DNA of 64,000 nt from Malurus cyaneus samueli (taxonomy: Eukaryota > Chordata > Aves > Passeriformes > Maluridae). Where the stretch lies: positions 51,548,863 to 51,612,862 of the forward strand of contig CM019214.1 of the NCBI GenBank assembly GCA_009741485.1. The letters are read 5' to 3'. Shown here one piece after another: positions 39,245-50,400 of the stretch. A program made the translations under genes and the position numbers. Position 1 is the first letter of the stretch, and each line of letters opens with the position of its first letter. The notes under the pieces are model-generated. The model made no database searches. It saw only the letters and a list, made by a program, of their open reading frames with translations, and was not told the origin of the DNA.

Positions 39245-42200
39245 GTCACCTATCTGCTTCCTGCAGCAAGAGAAAGCAGGAGAGATACATAGTCCCAAAG
39301 TTTAGGCCTGTTGTATACAAAGACTATGGACAAAGAAGTTGTCTGACATCCACAGCTTATTTAATAATTAAATTTCTGGTTTCAAGGTTAGAGGAAGACA
39401 TTTACATCTTACAGACCATCTGCTCTGAGGGCTTTGACAGACCCAGCTCTGTTTGGTTAAATTCTCTATGCAGAAGTCAACAGTAAAAAAGCAAAGGACT
39501 AAACATTTATATGAACATTGTTTTTTTTGGACCACAGTCAAGTAAGAGTATTACAAAGCTGACCTGCTTTGTACTACCTGTGGAAACACTAGTAGGTGTA
39601 TTCATGGGGAAAGGCAGAAGTGCTTCAGCTTTCAGATGCTCAAAAATTGAGAAACATTTGTTATTTATGAAGAATGGAAGAAGGAGTCTTCAGGTCTGGA
39701 TCAATTCTGTGATGTGATCCTCAATACTCATATTGGTTTTGAACTTCTGAAATGAAACTTGCTACAGATTAGTCAAGGACCATCAGGAGGAATATTATTT
39801 GACCCTTTTACACATAGTAAAGGCAGTACATGTACAGATACGTCTATACACGTCTAGATAGCAACCAATGGCAAATTCCAAAACTAACTCCAAACTAAAA
39901 ATCTGAACAACACACAAAAATGGTTTAGTTCTGTCAATCCATCTTGATGCCATCCAGTTTCATCAGCCCTGCTTCTTTAGACTGTGTGGTGATGGTAGGG
40001 GCTGTGATATGTTGCACGGATGTGGAATCCTTGATCTCCAGATCATCCGCTCTGATACACCTGAGGTCTATAATGCTGAAATACGTTTTCTGGGAGACCC
40101 TAGGAGCCCCAAATCTGGAACTGGTATATTATATTCGCTATGCAAAATCAGAATCGCATTTTAACACTAGGAGAAATCCTCCAATCAGAGATGAGTGTTT
40201 AAATACAATTGCAAATGCAATTGCATTTTGCTAAATAAAAAGGTGAAGTGCTAGAAGCGTAGACTGAAGGATTTTATAATGTCATAGACCAGTCTGGCAG
40301 TTTCAAAAGAAAGTTAAACTCACTTAAAAAACAAAAACAAAACCAAGCCAAACTAAAACAGCCAAACAACACACAAACAAATTGAAAAGAAGAATAATTA
40401 ATCTTTTCTTTTCTGTAAGACACAAAACGCTGACTAATGAAGGTTTGGCGAAAAGATGGATGATGTGCCAAAAAGTTATTGTCTTCTACAACTACTTTTT
40501 GTATTTAAAAATAAAGGAACAAATCTCTGTTAGAAAGACATCTATGGACAGTTAAGAAAATGTCAGCTTTCAAAGGAAAATCTTTAACACACAGAAATTG
40601 CAGCTTTCCGCATTGACCAAGATTGTTTATGAGCACAAGTTCAATGGCTTTGGAGAGAAGTCATCGAAAATAAAATATCAAGAAATGTCAGGAAGGATTG
40701 ACATCTGTTTACTTCACTGGCTACATTCAGCTTTCACGTTAGCATGTGATACAATAAAAATGTGAATAAATACAACCCATTGTTTTTAGACATCAAAGGT
40801 CACTACATTGTGTAAGATAAGATTACTGCAAACTAAGTGCACACCAAACCTATGAACTTTGGGAGTTATTATACATGAAAACATATATACCACCCTGAAG
40901 AACATAACAAAGGTTTCATAAGCCAAAAGGGCTCTTAGAAATCTGTAATGTGGGTATAAATAGGAAAATTATATTTGTATTACTTTATTTGCATAACAAT
41001 TTATTTATATTTTGAGTTTATTGATGTTAAAATGCAATATTTATATTAATCCACAGAATATAGATGACAATTTCCCTAGTTTTGAAATTCTTAACATTCA
41101 TTTAGTTCCTATTAAATGTTTGGAGCCCATACATGATACAGAATATCACTATCATACATCAGCTGTAACTGATCTTTTAAATGAAGGTGCAAATTGTTGA
41201 AACCTAAGGACAGCTGTTCAGAATGTTTTTTTGTTGCTTTCCAATCTTTACAAAGATTCTTTTTTTCCCTTGTTATCTCCTTCAGGTATTTTGTACAGGC
41301 AGGGATAAAATTTAGGGTCTGGTTTTCTTCCCTTGGACAGTTTGTGAATTTTACATTGAACAGCTACAGGAGAAATAAAACCTATTTGCCTCACAGAATT
41401 ATGACATTGTAGAAGTTAATTATTACTTTGACCCTTTGTACGGATTCTCCATTATGTTGCATTAGATGAAACATGATCGTCATGTTTTTTTTCAGTTAAA
41501 GTACTGATTTCACGTGTGAATGAAATTTGAGTTAAGTAAAAACTGTTCCTTTTTTGTGTGTGTATTTTAAAAACTGCTATTAAAAATCCGAAGATGTTGT
41601 ATCTTAAATAGAAACCATCTCATATACAAAAGCCACTTCATATTTCAGAGGAAATTATTTCCACACATCTAATAAATACTTTTATTTTGTACTCCTCTAA
41701 TTCCAGCGGTGAAATGAAATTAACATTGCCCAAAAAATGTTACAAAACATTGCAGTCACTTCTGAAGAGGTGAGATACAAATATTTATAAGGCTTTTAAG
41801 ATTTCAAGTCTGCAAACTCTGGAACTAGGAATGTCAGCAGCTTTTATTTATTTATTTATTTGTTTGTTTGTTTCAGTTACTCTGAATAGTGCCACAGAAT
41901 CATGATAAGAGCACAGTTCTATAAATACAGAAATGTTCAAAAATTGCCACAGGCAGACAAGTCTTATCCAGTGCATAATTGTGAAAACCTTTTCATGATC
42001 ACTCATTTACTTACAACATTGTGCTTCCAAATGGCTGAAAAAGCAGTTTAGAAAACGAGATATCAAACACAGGGAAAGTTGCTACTGTGATTATATCCAA
42101 AAGTATTATATTTGGGGAAGCCTTAGAGGCTGTGTTTTCTGGCTGGCTGTTGTATATCCAAGGATCAAAGGTAGTTACAAAGATGAGAGTGGACTGATGC

Positions 42201-43195
42201 AGTGCTCGTCTGAATTATTTCCACTAGACACTGGCTTTTGCAAAGGATTAAGGGACAGATCCAAAACCAAATTAAGATTCTTATCACAATGCCTAATTTC
42301 TATGTGCCTGTCCCTTCAGAGATCCATCAGAATCCCAAGCTTAGTGACCTTTTTTACATGTTCACGGGGACTTAACTTACAAGTTAGTGACAGTGAGTTG
42401 AGGACTTTTTACATGTTTATAAAACAGTCTCCAGAAAATTTCAGGCTCTGGTGGTTTTTTGTCTACTGACTGGATGTGCTATTCGTTGTCCGTAATGCAG
42501 GGAAACTAAAGTACATCTTGTGATGGGGAAGTCTGCACCAAAGTACCTACTAAGCTGGCAGCTTACTTGGTTGCCTTGCTACACTCTCCAGTCTTCAACA
42601 AGCTTTCAAGGATGAAAATCAAAATAATGGTGTGCAGGCAGCCTTAGATTCCTCCAGCTCTCATTTAGAAGCTTTGGTGACAGTGAATTATCTGAAGTTC
42701 CTGTCCCTCAGAGAACACTATGCAAGCAGCTCAAGAGTCACCCGAGAAGGGCAGAGAGAATGATTTCCTTGAAACACTTGCCTTTGTGCACTTTCTGTGC
42801 AGAATCCTGGTTCAGGAGCTCAGGTACGATGTAGATCTTTCAAAAGCCCATCAGTCTGACTCAGAGACTTTGAGCAGGGATATTGGCCTTCAGCACTCAG
42901 TTAACCCTGGGTATCAGTGAAAGCAGCATGTATGTAACTCTTCATGGGAAGGCCCCACGCTGGTGGGCACAGGTTGCAGGTGTTCCATGTGCTCCAACCA
43001 CTGCTACCTGTGGGGATGTCTGAGCAGCAACATGGGCTCGGCTCCCCACCAAGGTGCACTCTGAGGAGCAGGGACCCTCTGTCAGGAAGACATGGAACTT
43101 TGCTGCCAACACCCATGTTTCCAAACACACTTTTTTTTTGTCCCACCTTATTTTTTTAAAAAAAAAATGTATTTTCTTTTTCCTGTCTTTTGCAA
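39245..43195. other. Intergenic DNA, no gene recognised
   Basis: AT-rich on the left, rising in GC from about 42480. Open frames such as 39944-40234 and 42197-42469 have no recognisable domains. A (TTTA)n(TTTG)n tract lies at 41842-41873. The segment at about 42700-43130 has a repeat-like or ancient exon-like composition but matches nothing I recognise. Confidence 0.5.
41842..41873. repeat. (TTTA)n(TTTG)n microsatellite
   Basis: Four or five TTTA units run directly into three or four TTTG units. Confidence 0.9.
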
Positions 43196-43209
43196 ACACT
43201 TATGGGAGT

Positions 43210-43740
43210 CTGCACGTGGGTACTCAGCCCTGGTGAGGCCACATCTGGAGTGCTGTGTCCAATTCTGGGCTCCCCAGTACGAGAGGTACATGCAGCTCCT
43301 GGAGCTGCTCCAGCAGGTGCTGTGGAGATGATTAAGGGACTGGAGCATCTCTCTCATGAGAAGGGGCTGAGGGACCTGGGCCGGCTCAATCTCAGGAAAG
43401 GATGACTGAAAGGGGACCACATCAATGTCTGTAAGTATCTGAAGGGAGGATGCCAAGAGGATGAAGCCAGGCTATTCTCAGCTGTGATGAGCAATAGGAC
43501 AAGAGGCAATGGGCAGAGACTGATGCACAAGAAGTTCCACATGAATCTGAGGAAGAACTTCTTGACTGTGCAGGTCATCGTGCACCAGCTCAGATTGATC
43601 AGAGAGGGTGCGTCCCTCAAAGGAGTTATTCAAGAACGGCCTGGAAGCAATCCTGTGCAATGTGCTCCAGGATGACCGTGCCTCAACAGGGAGGTTGGGC
43701 GGTCCCGTCCAAACTCACATTCTGTGATCCTGTGCTCATA
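43210..43740 (+). mobile_element. CR1 LINE, sense orientation, next to the RBM26 promoter
   Basis: The plus strand follows the sense CR1 end in order: CAGCCCTGGTGAGGCCACAT, CTGGAGTGCTGTGTCCAATT, CTGGGCTCCCCAGTACGAGA, GGGACTGGAGCATCTCTC and GAGAAGGGGCTGAGGGACCT. It continues with GGGACCACATCAATGTCTGT, AATAGGACAAGAGGCAATGG and ACATGAATCTGAGGAAGAAC, then ends in the octamer-type tail ATTCTGTGATCCTGTG at about 43719-43736. Internal deletions and stops make it non-functional. It is the only sense-strand CR1 copy I recognise here. It ends about 130 bases before the RBM26 CpG island begins. Confidence 0.9.
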
Positions 43741-43964
43741 TTAGGTAAGGCTATCAGCGTGCCCAGGCAACAAAAAAAGTACATGCACATTTCAAACACC
43801 AGCCGGGAATACAGAATGGCATTTCTTTTACCACTGGAGCACTGCACCCTCGATCCACAGCATGAGGGAACTGCTGAGCCCTGAAGCAAAGCCGCACCGC
43901 CCCCCCCACACCGCGGCCGCTCCGCCCGGCCCCGCCTCCGGCAGGCCCCGCGCGCCACCTGGCC

Positions 43965-43988
43965 TCGCGAGACTGCCGGCTCTCGCGA
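43965..43988. promoter_or_regulatory. Pair of TCTCGCGA core-promoter elements in opposite orientation
   Basis: TCGCGAGA at 43965-43972 (minus-strand TCTCGCGA) and TCTCGCGA at 43981-43988 are separated by 8 bases. This palindromic-core element is enriched in TATA-less CpG-island promoters, often those with bidirectional activity. The match is exact; activity here is inferred. Confidence 0.75.
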
Positions 43989-43997
43989 CAGCGGGGC

Positions 43998-44008
43998 GCC
44001 GCCATCTT
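43998..44008 (-). promoter_or_regulatory. YY1-type site (GCCGCCATCTT)
   Basis: GCCGCCATCTT is the reverse complement of AAGATGGCGGC, the classical YY1 promoter motif. It lies 10 bases after the second TCTCGCGA element. Confidence 0.7.
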
Positions 44009-44382
44009 AGCCGCTCGCTCGGGCGCTCGCCCGTCGGCGCTGCGGCTCAGGGTGGCGGGGGCTGCCCGTCCCGGACCGCGCCGCCGCCGCACTCGGCCGC
44101 GCCGCCCTCCGGCGGGGGGACCCGCGCAGCGCCCGGACGCGCTCCTGGCCGAGGAGCGGCGAGAGCGGGCCCGCGGAAGCAGCCAGTGCTCGACTGGTTC
44201 CGCCCCTCCGTGCTGGGCCTCGGCCCTGCCAGGCGGCCTCTGCCGAACCGGGAGGCGGCGGAGGGTGCGGGGAAGCGCGGCGGGAGCCGGGGTGCCGGCC
44301 GGCGGGGCGGCGCGGACCGCCGCCGGGGCTGCTGCTGCTTGCGTTGCTGCTGGCGGGGAGGCGGGGGCCCGGGCCGCTCTGG

Positions 44383-44453
44383 ATGGTGGTTAAAATGATC
44401 ATAGAAAACTTCGAGGCGCTGAAATCCTGGCTCAGCAAAACCTTGGAGCCCAT
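44383..44453 (+). CDS. RBM26: RBM26 coding exon 1
   Basis: Reads MVVKMIIENFEALKSWLSKT then LEP and the first two bases of Ile24, followed by the donor gtgagt. Human has MVSKMIIENF, so residue 3 is Val here instead of Ser. A second Met at residue 5 offers an alternative start in the same frame. The first ATG was chosen because it aligns with the human start and opens the reading frame within the CpG island. The exon begins the PWI-like domain. Confidence 0.95.
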
Positions 44454-47400
44454 GTGAGTAACCACGACCCTTCCTCGCCCTGTCGCCCCCTCGAAATAAA
44501 CCTGCCCCTTGCAGAAGATGGGAATGCGCAGGGGCGGGAAGCGCGGAGCCGGAGAGTCCCGGTAGGGCATCCCGGGAGATGCCCTCTCAGCGCCCTTCTT
44601 CCCCGGCCGCCTTCTGTGAGGGGCTGCGTCGCTCTCGCGCTCTCCCGTCGCCGTCCTCGGCCGGGAGGTAGGACCGTCTCCCTCCGGAGGATGCAGCTTC
44701 CCCCCCTAGCGACCGCGTTCCTCTTCCCTTTGTAGCCCAGGGAGAGCGGGAGACGCTCTGTGTGCGTGTGCACCTCTTGGTGCCCCGCGCTCAGCCCCCG
44801 GAGGGGCCACACGGCTCGCCGCCCTGTCCAGGGACCTTCTCCGAGAGAGCTCAGGTGCCGCTGGAACGTCTTGAGGGATCCTGGGATATTCCCAGTAGCA
44901 TTTTCTAAAGAATCGTTGCACATCACTCCTGGTAGTTTTGAATGTCTGACGCTCTCTGGTTTCCCTCCCCCCAAATAAAAATTGCATCAGTAGAGGACTT
45001 GGAAGTAGGAACCCCAGAGAATAATTTGCCTGTTTGTGAATACTTGTGTAGCCTTTAAGTATAACATTTGTGTGAGTAAGTGGGGCTCTTCTGCAAATAT
45101 GTCTTCCTTTTCTGAATGGTATTTTAGTGGAGGTGAGCTGTGAACTTAGTTTTAAAGGTTTGTCTTCTGGAAGTATGGTGTCTATAGATCACATCTTACA
45201 CTTTTGACATTCTGAGCCACTGTTTTAGCATGTCTGAATTAAATTGTTGGAGTTTTAGTTGAGTCAAATGAATTAGAACTTCTGAATTCAGTCTAGTGTT
45301 AAATTTTGTGCTGAGGTGATTGCCCACTGTAGGTTTTACTCTTTACGAGGTCAGTTGTAGGGTGGCAAAGTTTTGTTTTATGGCTTCAGTAGCCATTAGG
45401 TAAGTATATATATATGTGCCGGTACAGTTTGTAGGGCTTATATTGAAATAACTTGAAAAAGTTGTAAAATGATGGGACATTTTTAGGAAAGCATCACTTG
45501 GGTTGTTCTTTTGTTTGTTTTTGTTTATTTTTTTGGCAGGAGTGTGGGAGTGGGGATGTTCTTTTTTTCCACAGGGTCTAATCCAGTCCACACTGAGATA
45601 GATGAACCATGAATTTACTTTCAGTGGACTTTGAATTAGGCCTGCAGCAAGTTACACTGAATGTCTTTGTTATGAAAGGTTTGACAGTTGAGATTTTTAT
45701 TTTGAGAAAAAAAAAGAGCATCATCTTGTAAAGCTGTAGTTTGGATAAGGTGAGTTATTCTTTGTTTTGCATCAATATATTCGGTGCAATATTCAAATAC
45801 CAGAGAACCTTTGTTCTGAGGTAATAAACCACCCAAGTCTTGTGCTGCATAATGCTCACTATTAGTTTCTGGATACTTTCTTGTATGAATATTTTGTTAT
45901 TGGCAATCAACAGTTTGATGTCAGTATTTCAGAGTGCTGATTAAGACTCAGTTTGGTCCATGTTTCTTTGTTTGAATATTATACCGTGAGATCTAGCAGT
46001 AGTCAGCAGTTAAAGGGTGAAATTGAGATGCTCAGCTTTTGTGATCAGTGCACGTTTTTGCTTTTTTTTCACTAAGAGGACCAGCATATATCTGTTAAGT
46101 TAAATGTGGTGTGAGCAGATCCAATGTGGTTGTTCTGGAAAACTGGAGAGCTAGGGAATTACTGGTCTGGAGAACGTAGAGTTCTCTAAATTTTTAACTT
46201 TGAGATGAAACAAACCAGCAGGGACTGTCATTCAGTTTTTTGCAGTGTCCTGTGTGATTACACTGTTGACTAGATGCTGGAATTGGTGGAGGTGTCTTGT
46301 CTTTTCTTAGCAGTCAAGTACTCTTGGGGGTGCTTTTGGTGTCAGCTATCTGCAGTGTGTGACTCTAGCCATAGCTTCTGCCTGTATGAAAATTGCACTA
46401 TTCAGCCACATCTGAAGAAGTAACTGTTGCAGTACTAGTACAGTAAGGCACTAAGTGTTGATCCTTTGGAGATGTTGCTGTAGTCCAGAAATGATTTTTG
46501 GCTTGTCTTTTCTTGTTAATGAAATAAAAGTGCCAAGCGTTTTTGTCTAGTGGCTCATTCAGAAACCTTTAGCTGCAAGATAACCTCCTAACTAAGAAAG
46601 AAACCACAGTATTAGGTCATCGTGGAGGGGGTGGTGACTTTTAGGAGAGAAGTGCATTTAAGAAGAAATGTAAATAAATTTTATGCAAACTTGCATAGAT
46701 CTATATTTATATACATGTTACCTAGAGCTGACTAGTTAGAATGTGCTGCACTTTCCAAGTTGCCCTTTCCAATCAGCTAGCATTTTTAATCAGGATATAT
46801 AACTTATTCCAATGGCCATAATGCATGTACTTCTGAAATACAATGTTTCAGGATTAAAATATAGAATGAAACAATTTTTGTGCTATTGTTATATTTAAAC
46901 TGTTCTAAAAATGCTAACTTAATATAATGAAACAAGTGTATTGCATAATTATATGGACTGGACATGATTTGGTTGTTGGATTGCTTTCATGTGGAGTCTC
47001 TGGGAAACACTGTTCATTGACAAGAATGTTTGAAGGAGAAGGATGGTACAGGATTTAAGATTTGGATTTTTTTGTCAGTGGTAGGTCGTTGGGTTTGTTT
47101 GTTTGTTTGTTTTGGACTACTCTGATGCCTTTGGCAAAACCTTGGTGGTCATCCATACAAAAAGGCCTTATCTGAGTTTTGTCTTGTTGCAGTGAGGCAG
47201 AAACTGCAAATGCTGCCATGCTGGAGCATTTGCACAGTTCAGCTCTGAGGGGTAATAGGTCTCTCGGAGCTTTCTACAGCTCTTCGAGAAGAGGCTGCTT
47301 TTGTGGTTTTGGAAATAACTCTTTGGGCAGTTCCCTTTGGTGTACAGAGTTGCTAAATATACACACAAAATCACTGCAGATACAGCCATGTAAATGTAGC

Positions 47401-50400
47401 ACCAGTACAGGCTTTTTGTGCTGTGGCTACTCTGTGTTTGGCTAGAATTATCTTGTATCTTCAACTCTGGTCAGCTCTGTAAAGAAGGCATTTGTTACCT
47501 GTCATCCTCATTGCTTGCAAACAGCAGTGAGCTAAGTTACTAGTGTTACACACTTCTTGTCTGTGTCATAGTTTCAGTCAAGTGTAGGAAAATAATGTTA
47601 AACTTGGAATATGAACATATGCCTGTCACTTTTGATTTCTGTACTAGCAAGGGACTCGCTGAGCCTTATCAATTGTGATGTGTTCCTTTTCTGCATGTTT
47701 GTTCCGGATATTGTATAAACTGTGTATACAGTCCTTGCTGGAATATTGGGATCTGGCTTGGCCAAGTTCCAAGTAGGGATTTCTTTAATTTTTTTTTTTT
47801 TAATCCTTCAGTGAGAATGGTTGGAGATATTGTAGATGAAGTAAGTGTAAGGTCTTATTGCACAAGAAAACGGTTTTTTTTTTTTCTTGAATTTGTTTGA
47901 ATCTCCACTTGTGAAAAAAACTTATGTTTTTTTTTTCTAATGCTGCACTCAGAATTTTGCTACTAAGGCATTATAATGTTGTCCCTTTTGCCCTAATTCT
48001 CTACAGTGGAAAATTTTCTTGGTTTTAATTACTTTGTATAAATAAATTAAATCGAAACATTTTGTGGCCCACTGAATTTTACTTTCAGCTTGATTAAGGC
48101 TCCTGTATCTGTTTTTTTCACTTCACTGTATTAAAGTTTATGTGAATGTTTGTTCCAATACAAAACCAACCTTTCTTGAAAGATGAAATGCCTACAACAA
48201 TATTTATACAGAATTTAGGCACACCTCATTGAAAAGGAAAGATATTTTGCAATGGTGAATTCTGTAAGTCAACGTGGTGTTGTAACAACTTACATCAGTT
48301 GGAGTAAAATCAAAGTTGTTTAAAGAATATTTTGATTATATTTATGAATGGAATATTTTATGGCAAATGATCTGTATCCTCTGCTGCTCAGTTATGCCTT
48401 CACTCTTCTGTCTTTGTGAAGGTTTTCAACCCTTATGCTTTTGCTTCACATGTTACTGACAAAAGGTAGTGAATAAAAAAAGTTTAACAGTGGTGTGAGG
48501 AATATCCTGGTAAGCCAGGATATTGAAAGCATAAAAAAAGGTTAAAATGAAAACCTTGTCATTCCTTTTCACATACACGTGGCACACCATCATCCCAGTG
48601 ACTTTCATTGGCTCATCATGAGATTTCTCTCATTGACCATTGAACTTCCTAAGAAGTTCAGAAGCAATAGGTGTTTCTCTTAATTTCACTTCAACACTTT
48701 GCATGAAGCTATTTGTAACTAAGATAAATAAAGCGTGAATGCACATCGTCACTTTTAATGCTAGTTATTTGTCTACATCTGTGTGAAACTTGATAGTCTG
48801 TTCACCTGATTCACTGAGAGCTACTATATTTGAGAAATCAAAGTTCCTAGCTTAGAGTGCAGATACTGCTAAACTTCTTTGTAAAAATATTATGTTAATA
48901 TTAAAATATTGATATTATTAGGTATAGTTGAAAGCAAAAAATTTAAAGGCGACATTACTCCTGCTACAGGAAACCTTTTTTGTTCTGACAGTGAACATCA
49001 ACAGAGAAATGGAATCCCTTTGACTGCATTGTAAGTCATAGAAACACTGTGATGAGTTTTGCTTTCTGCATTGAATGGTTATTGGAGAGCCAGTAAGCTG
49101 ACAGCTGTTCTGCCTCTTGAGAGCTGTCTTGAATCTAGGGGTTGCATTCTAGGCTGCCAATTACTGGTTGCAGCTGTATGAACATGTCAGATCTGGGTAT
49201 CATAATAATTTAGAACTGATGTAACGACATCAGTAGCTTAAATAGCAGCATTGGAGGCCGCTGCATTCCTCCATGTGCTTCTGTTGTATTAAGTACTGTT
49301 AGAGAGTTAATGAAAGTGGGTATTTTGAGAGTGGTGCTTCTCAGTAACAACAGCATCCAAGATAAAAGTTGGATCTTGCTGAATGAGTTTGTCATTCATT
49401 ATTGTTGCAACTCATTGTTACTGAACACCAAAGATTTTTATAGATTTAATTTTTTTTAGTAACAACTGAGTGGTACAACTGCCTGCATTAGGCTGACTGA
49501 ACTGCCCATTGTGCAGTGTACATCTTTCTGCACCCACTCAGCCCTGCAAGTGCAAACCATTTCTCTTGAGCCTTTAAAGATGGCCACGTCCACCTTCACT
49601 AATGTCAAGAACTAAGCAGTATTTTAGCAGTCAGTCTTCAGGCAACAAAACTAGACTCTGAAATTCAGGTTATTAAGTCTCAGGATCAGAGCACGACAAA
49701 TAGCATGCACCGACATGTTATTTCCTTCACAGCAACACCATTTATTGCCTAGAGGACTCCAGACGTGCTTTTGAGGTATTGTGGTAGTATAAATTGTTCA
49801 AGGAACTAGTTTCAGAATTTTTGCAGCACCTTTTTGGTTTGTACATTAATTTTAAAACTGAAGAAAAAAAAACCCCTAATGTAGTTTCTTTACCATATTA
49901 AAAAAGTAGTGTGTGCATACAGTATGAGGTCTGTGTTAATAAGGGCTTTTGTATGTACAGCTACACCAGTAATATGTTTTTGGAAACACCTTTAATATCT
50001 GTTGCACATACACTGCATTTCATAGTTAAGGCTAATGTCTGGTTGCATGGTGATTAAAAAAGTCAAAGGAGATTCTCAGAACATATCTTACATTTTAAAA
50101 GAAATGCTCTGAGTATTGGAAATGGATAGGTTGAAAAGTGTTCAAATAAGGAAAGACTGTACTGAGAGGTGTTAGCCAAATTACTTTCCCTTTTTCAAAT
50201 ATTATTTAGAACAAAAAAAAAAAAGCTTAAATTTGCTCTGACAGCTTCAGCTTTTCTGGTTTATATTTGTTTGAAATACTAATTTCAAATAATGACTGCA
50301 AAACCAGGTGTGGTCATAAATATGTGTTTTTGAACTTTCCTGTGAGCTTTGTTGAACTCTTCCTTCTATGATTGAGTAAAATATTTGATTGGGAATTGCT

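Larger units (their letters stand above)
43870..44720 (+). promoter_or_regulatory. RBM26: CpG island promoter of RBM26
   Basis: CpG density jumps at about 43870 and falls again around 44720, covering the probable transcription start, the 5' UTR, coding exon 1 and the start of intron 1. There is no TATA box. Paired TCTCGCGA elements and a YY1-type site at 43965-44008 probably mark the core promoter, which would give a 5' UTR of roughly 370-400 bases. The exact start site is inference. Confidence 0.85.

Noticed and set aside
43862..44974. Several open frames of 90-187 codons on both strands across the RBM26 CpG island
   Set aside because: They are GC-driven overlaps. The RBM26 frame with its exact donor explains the coding content.
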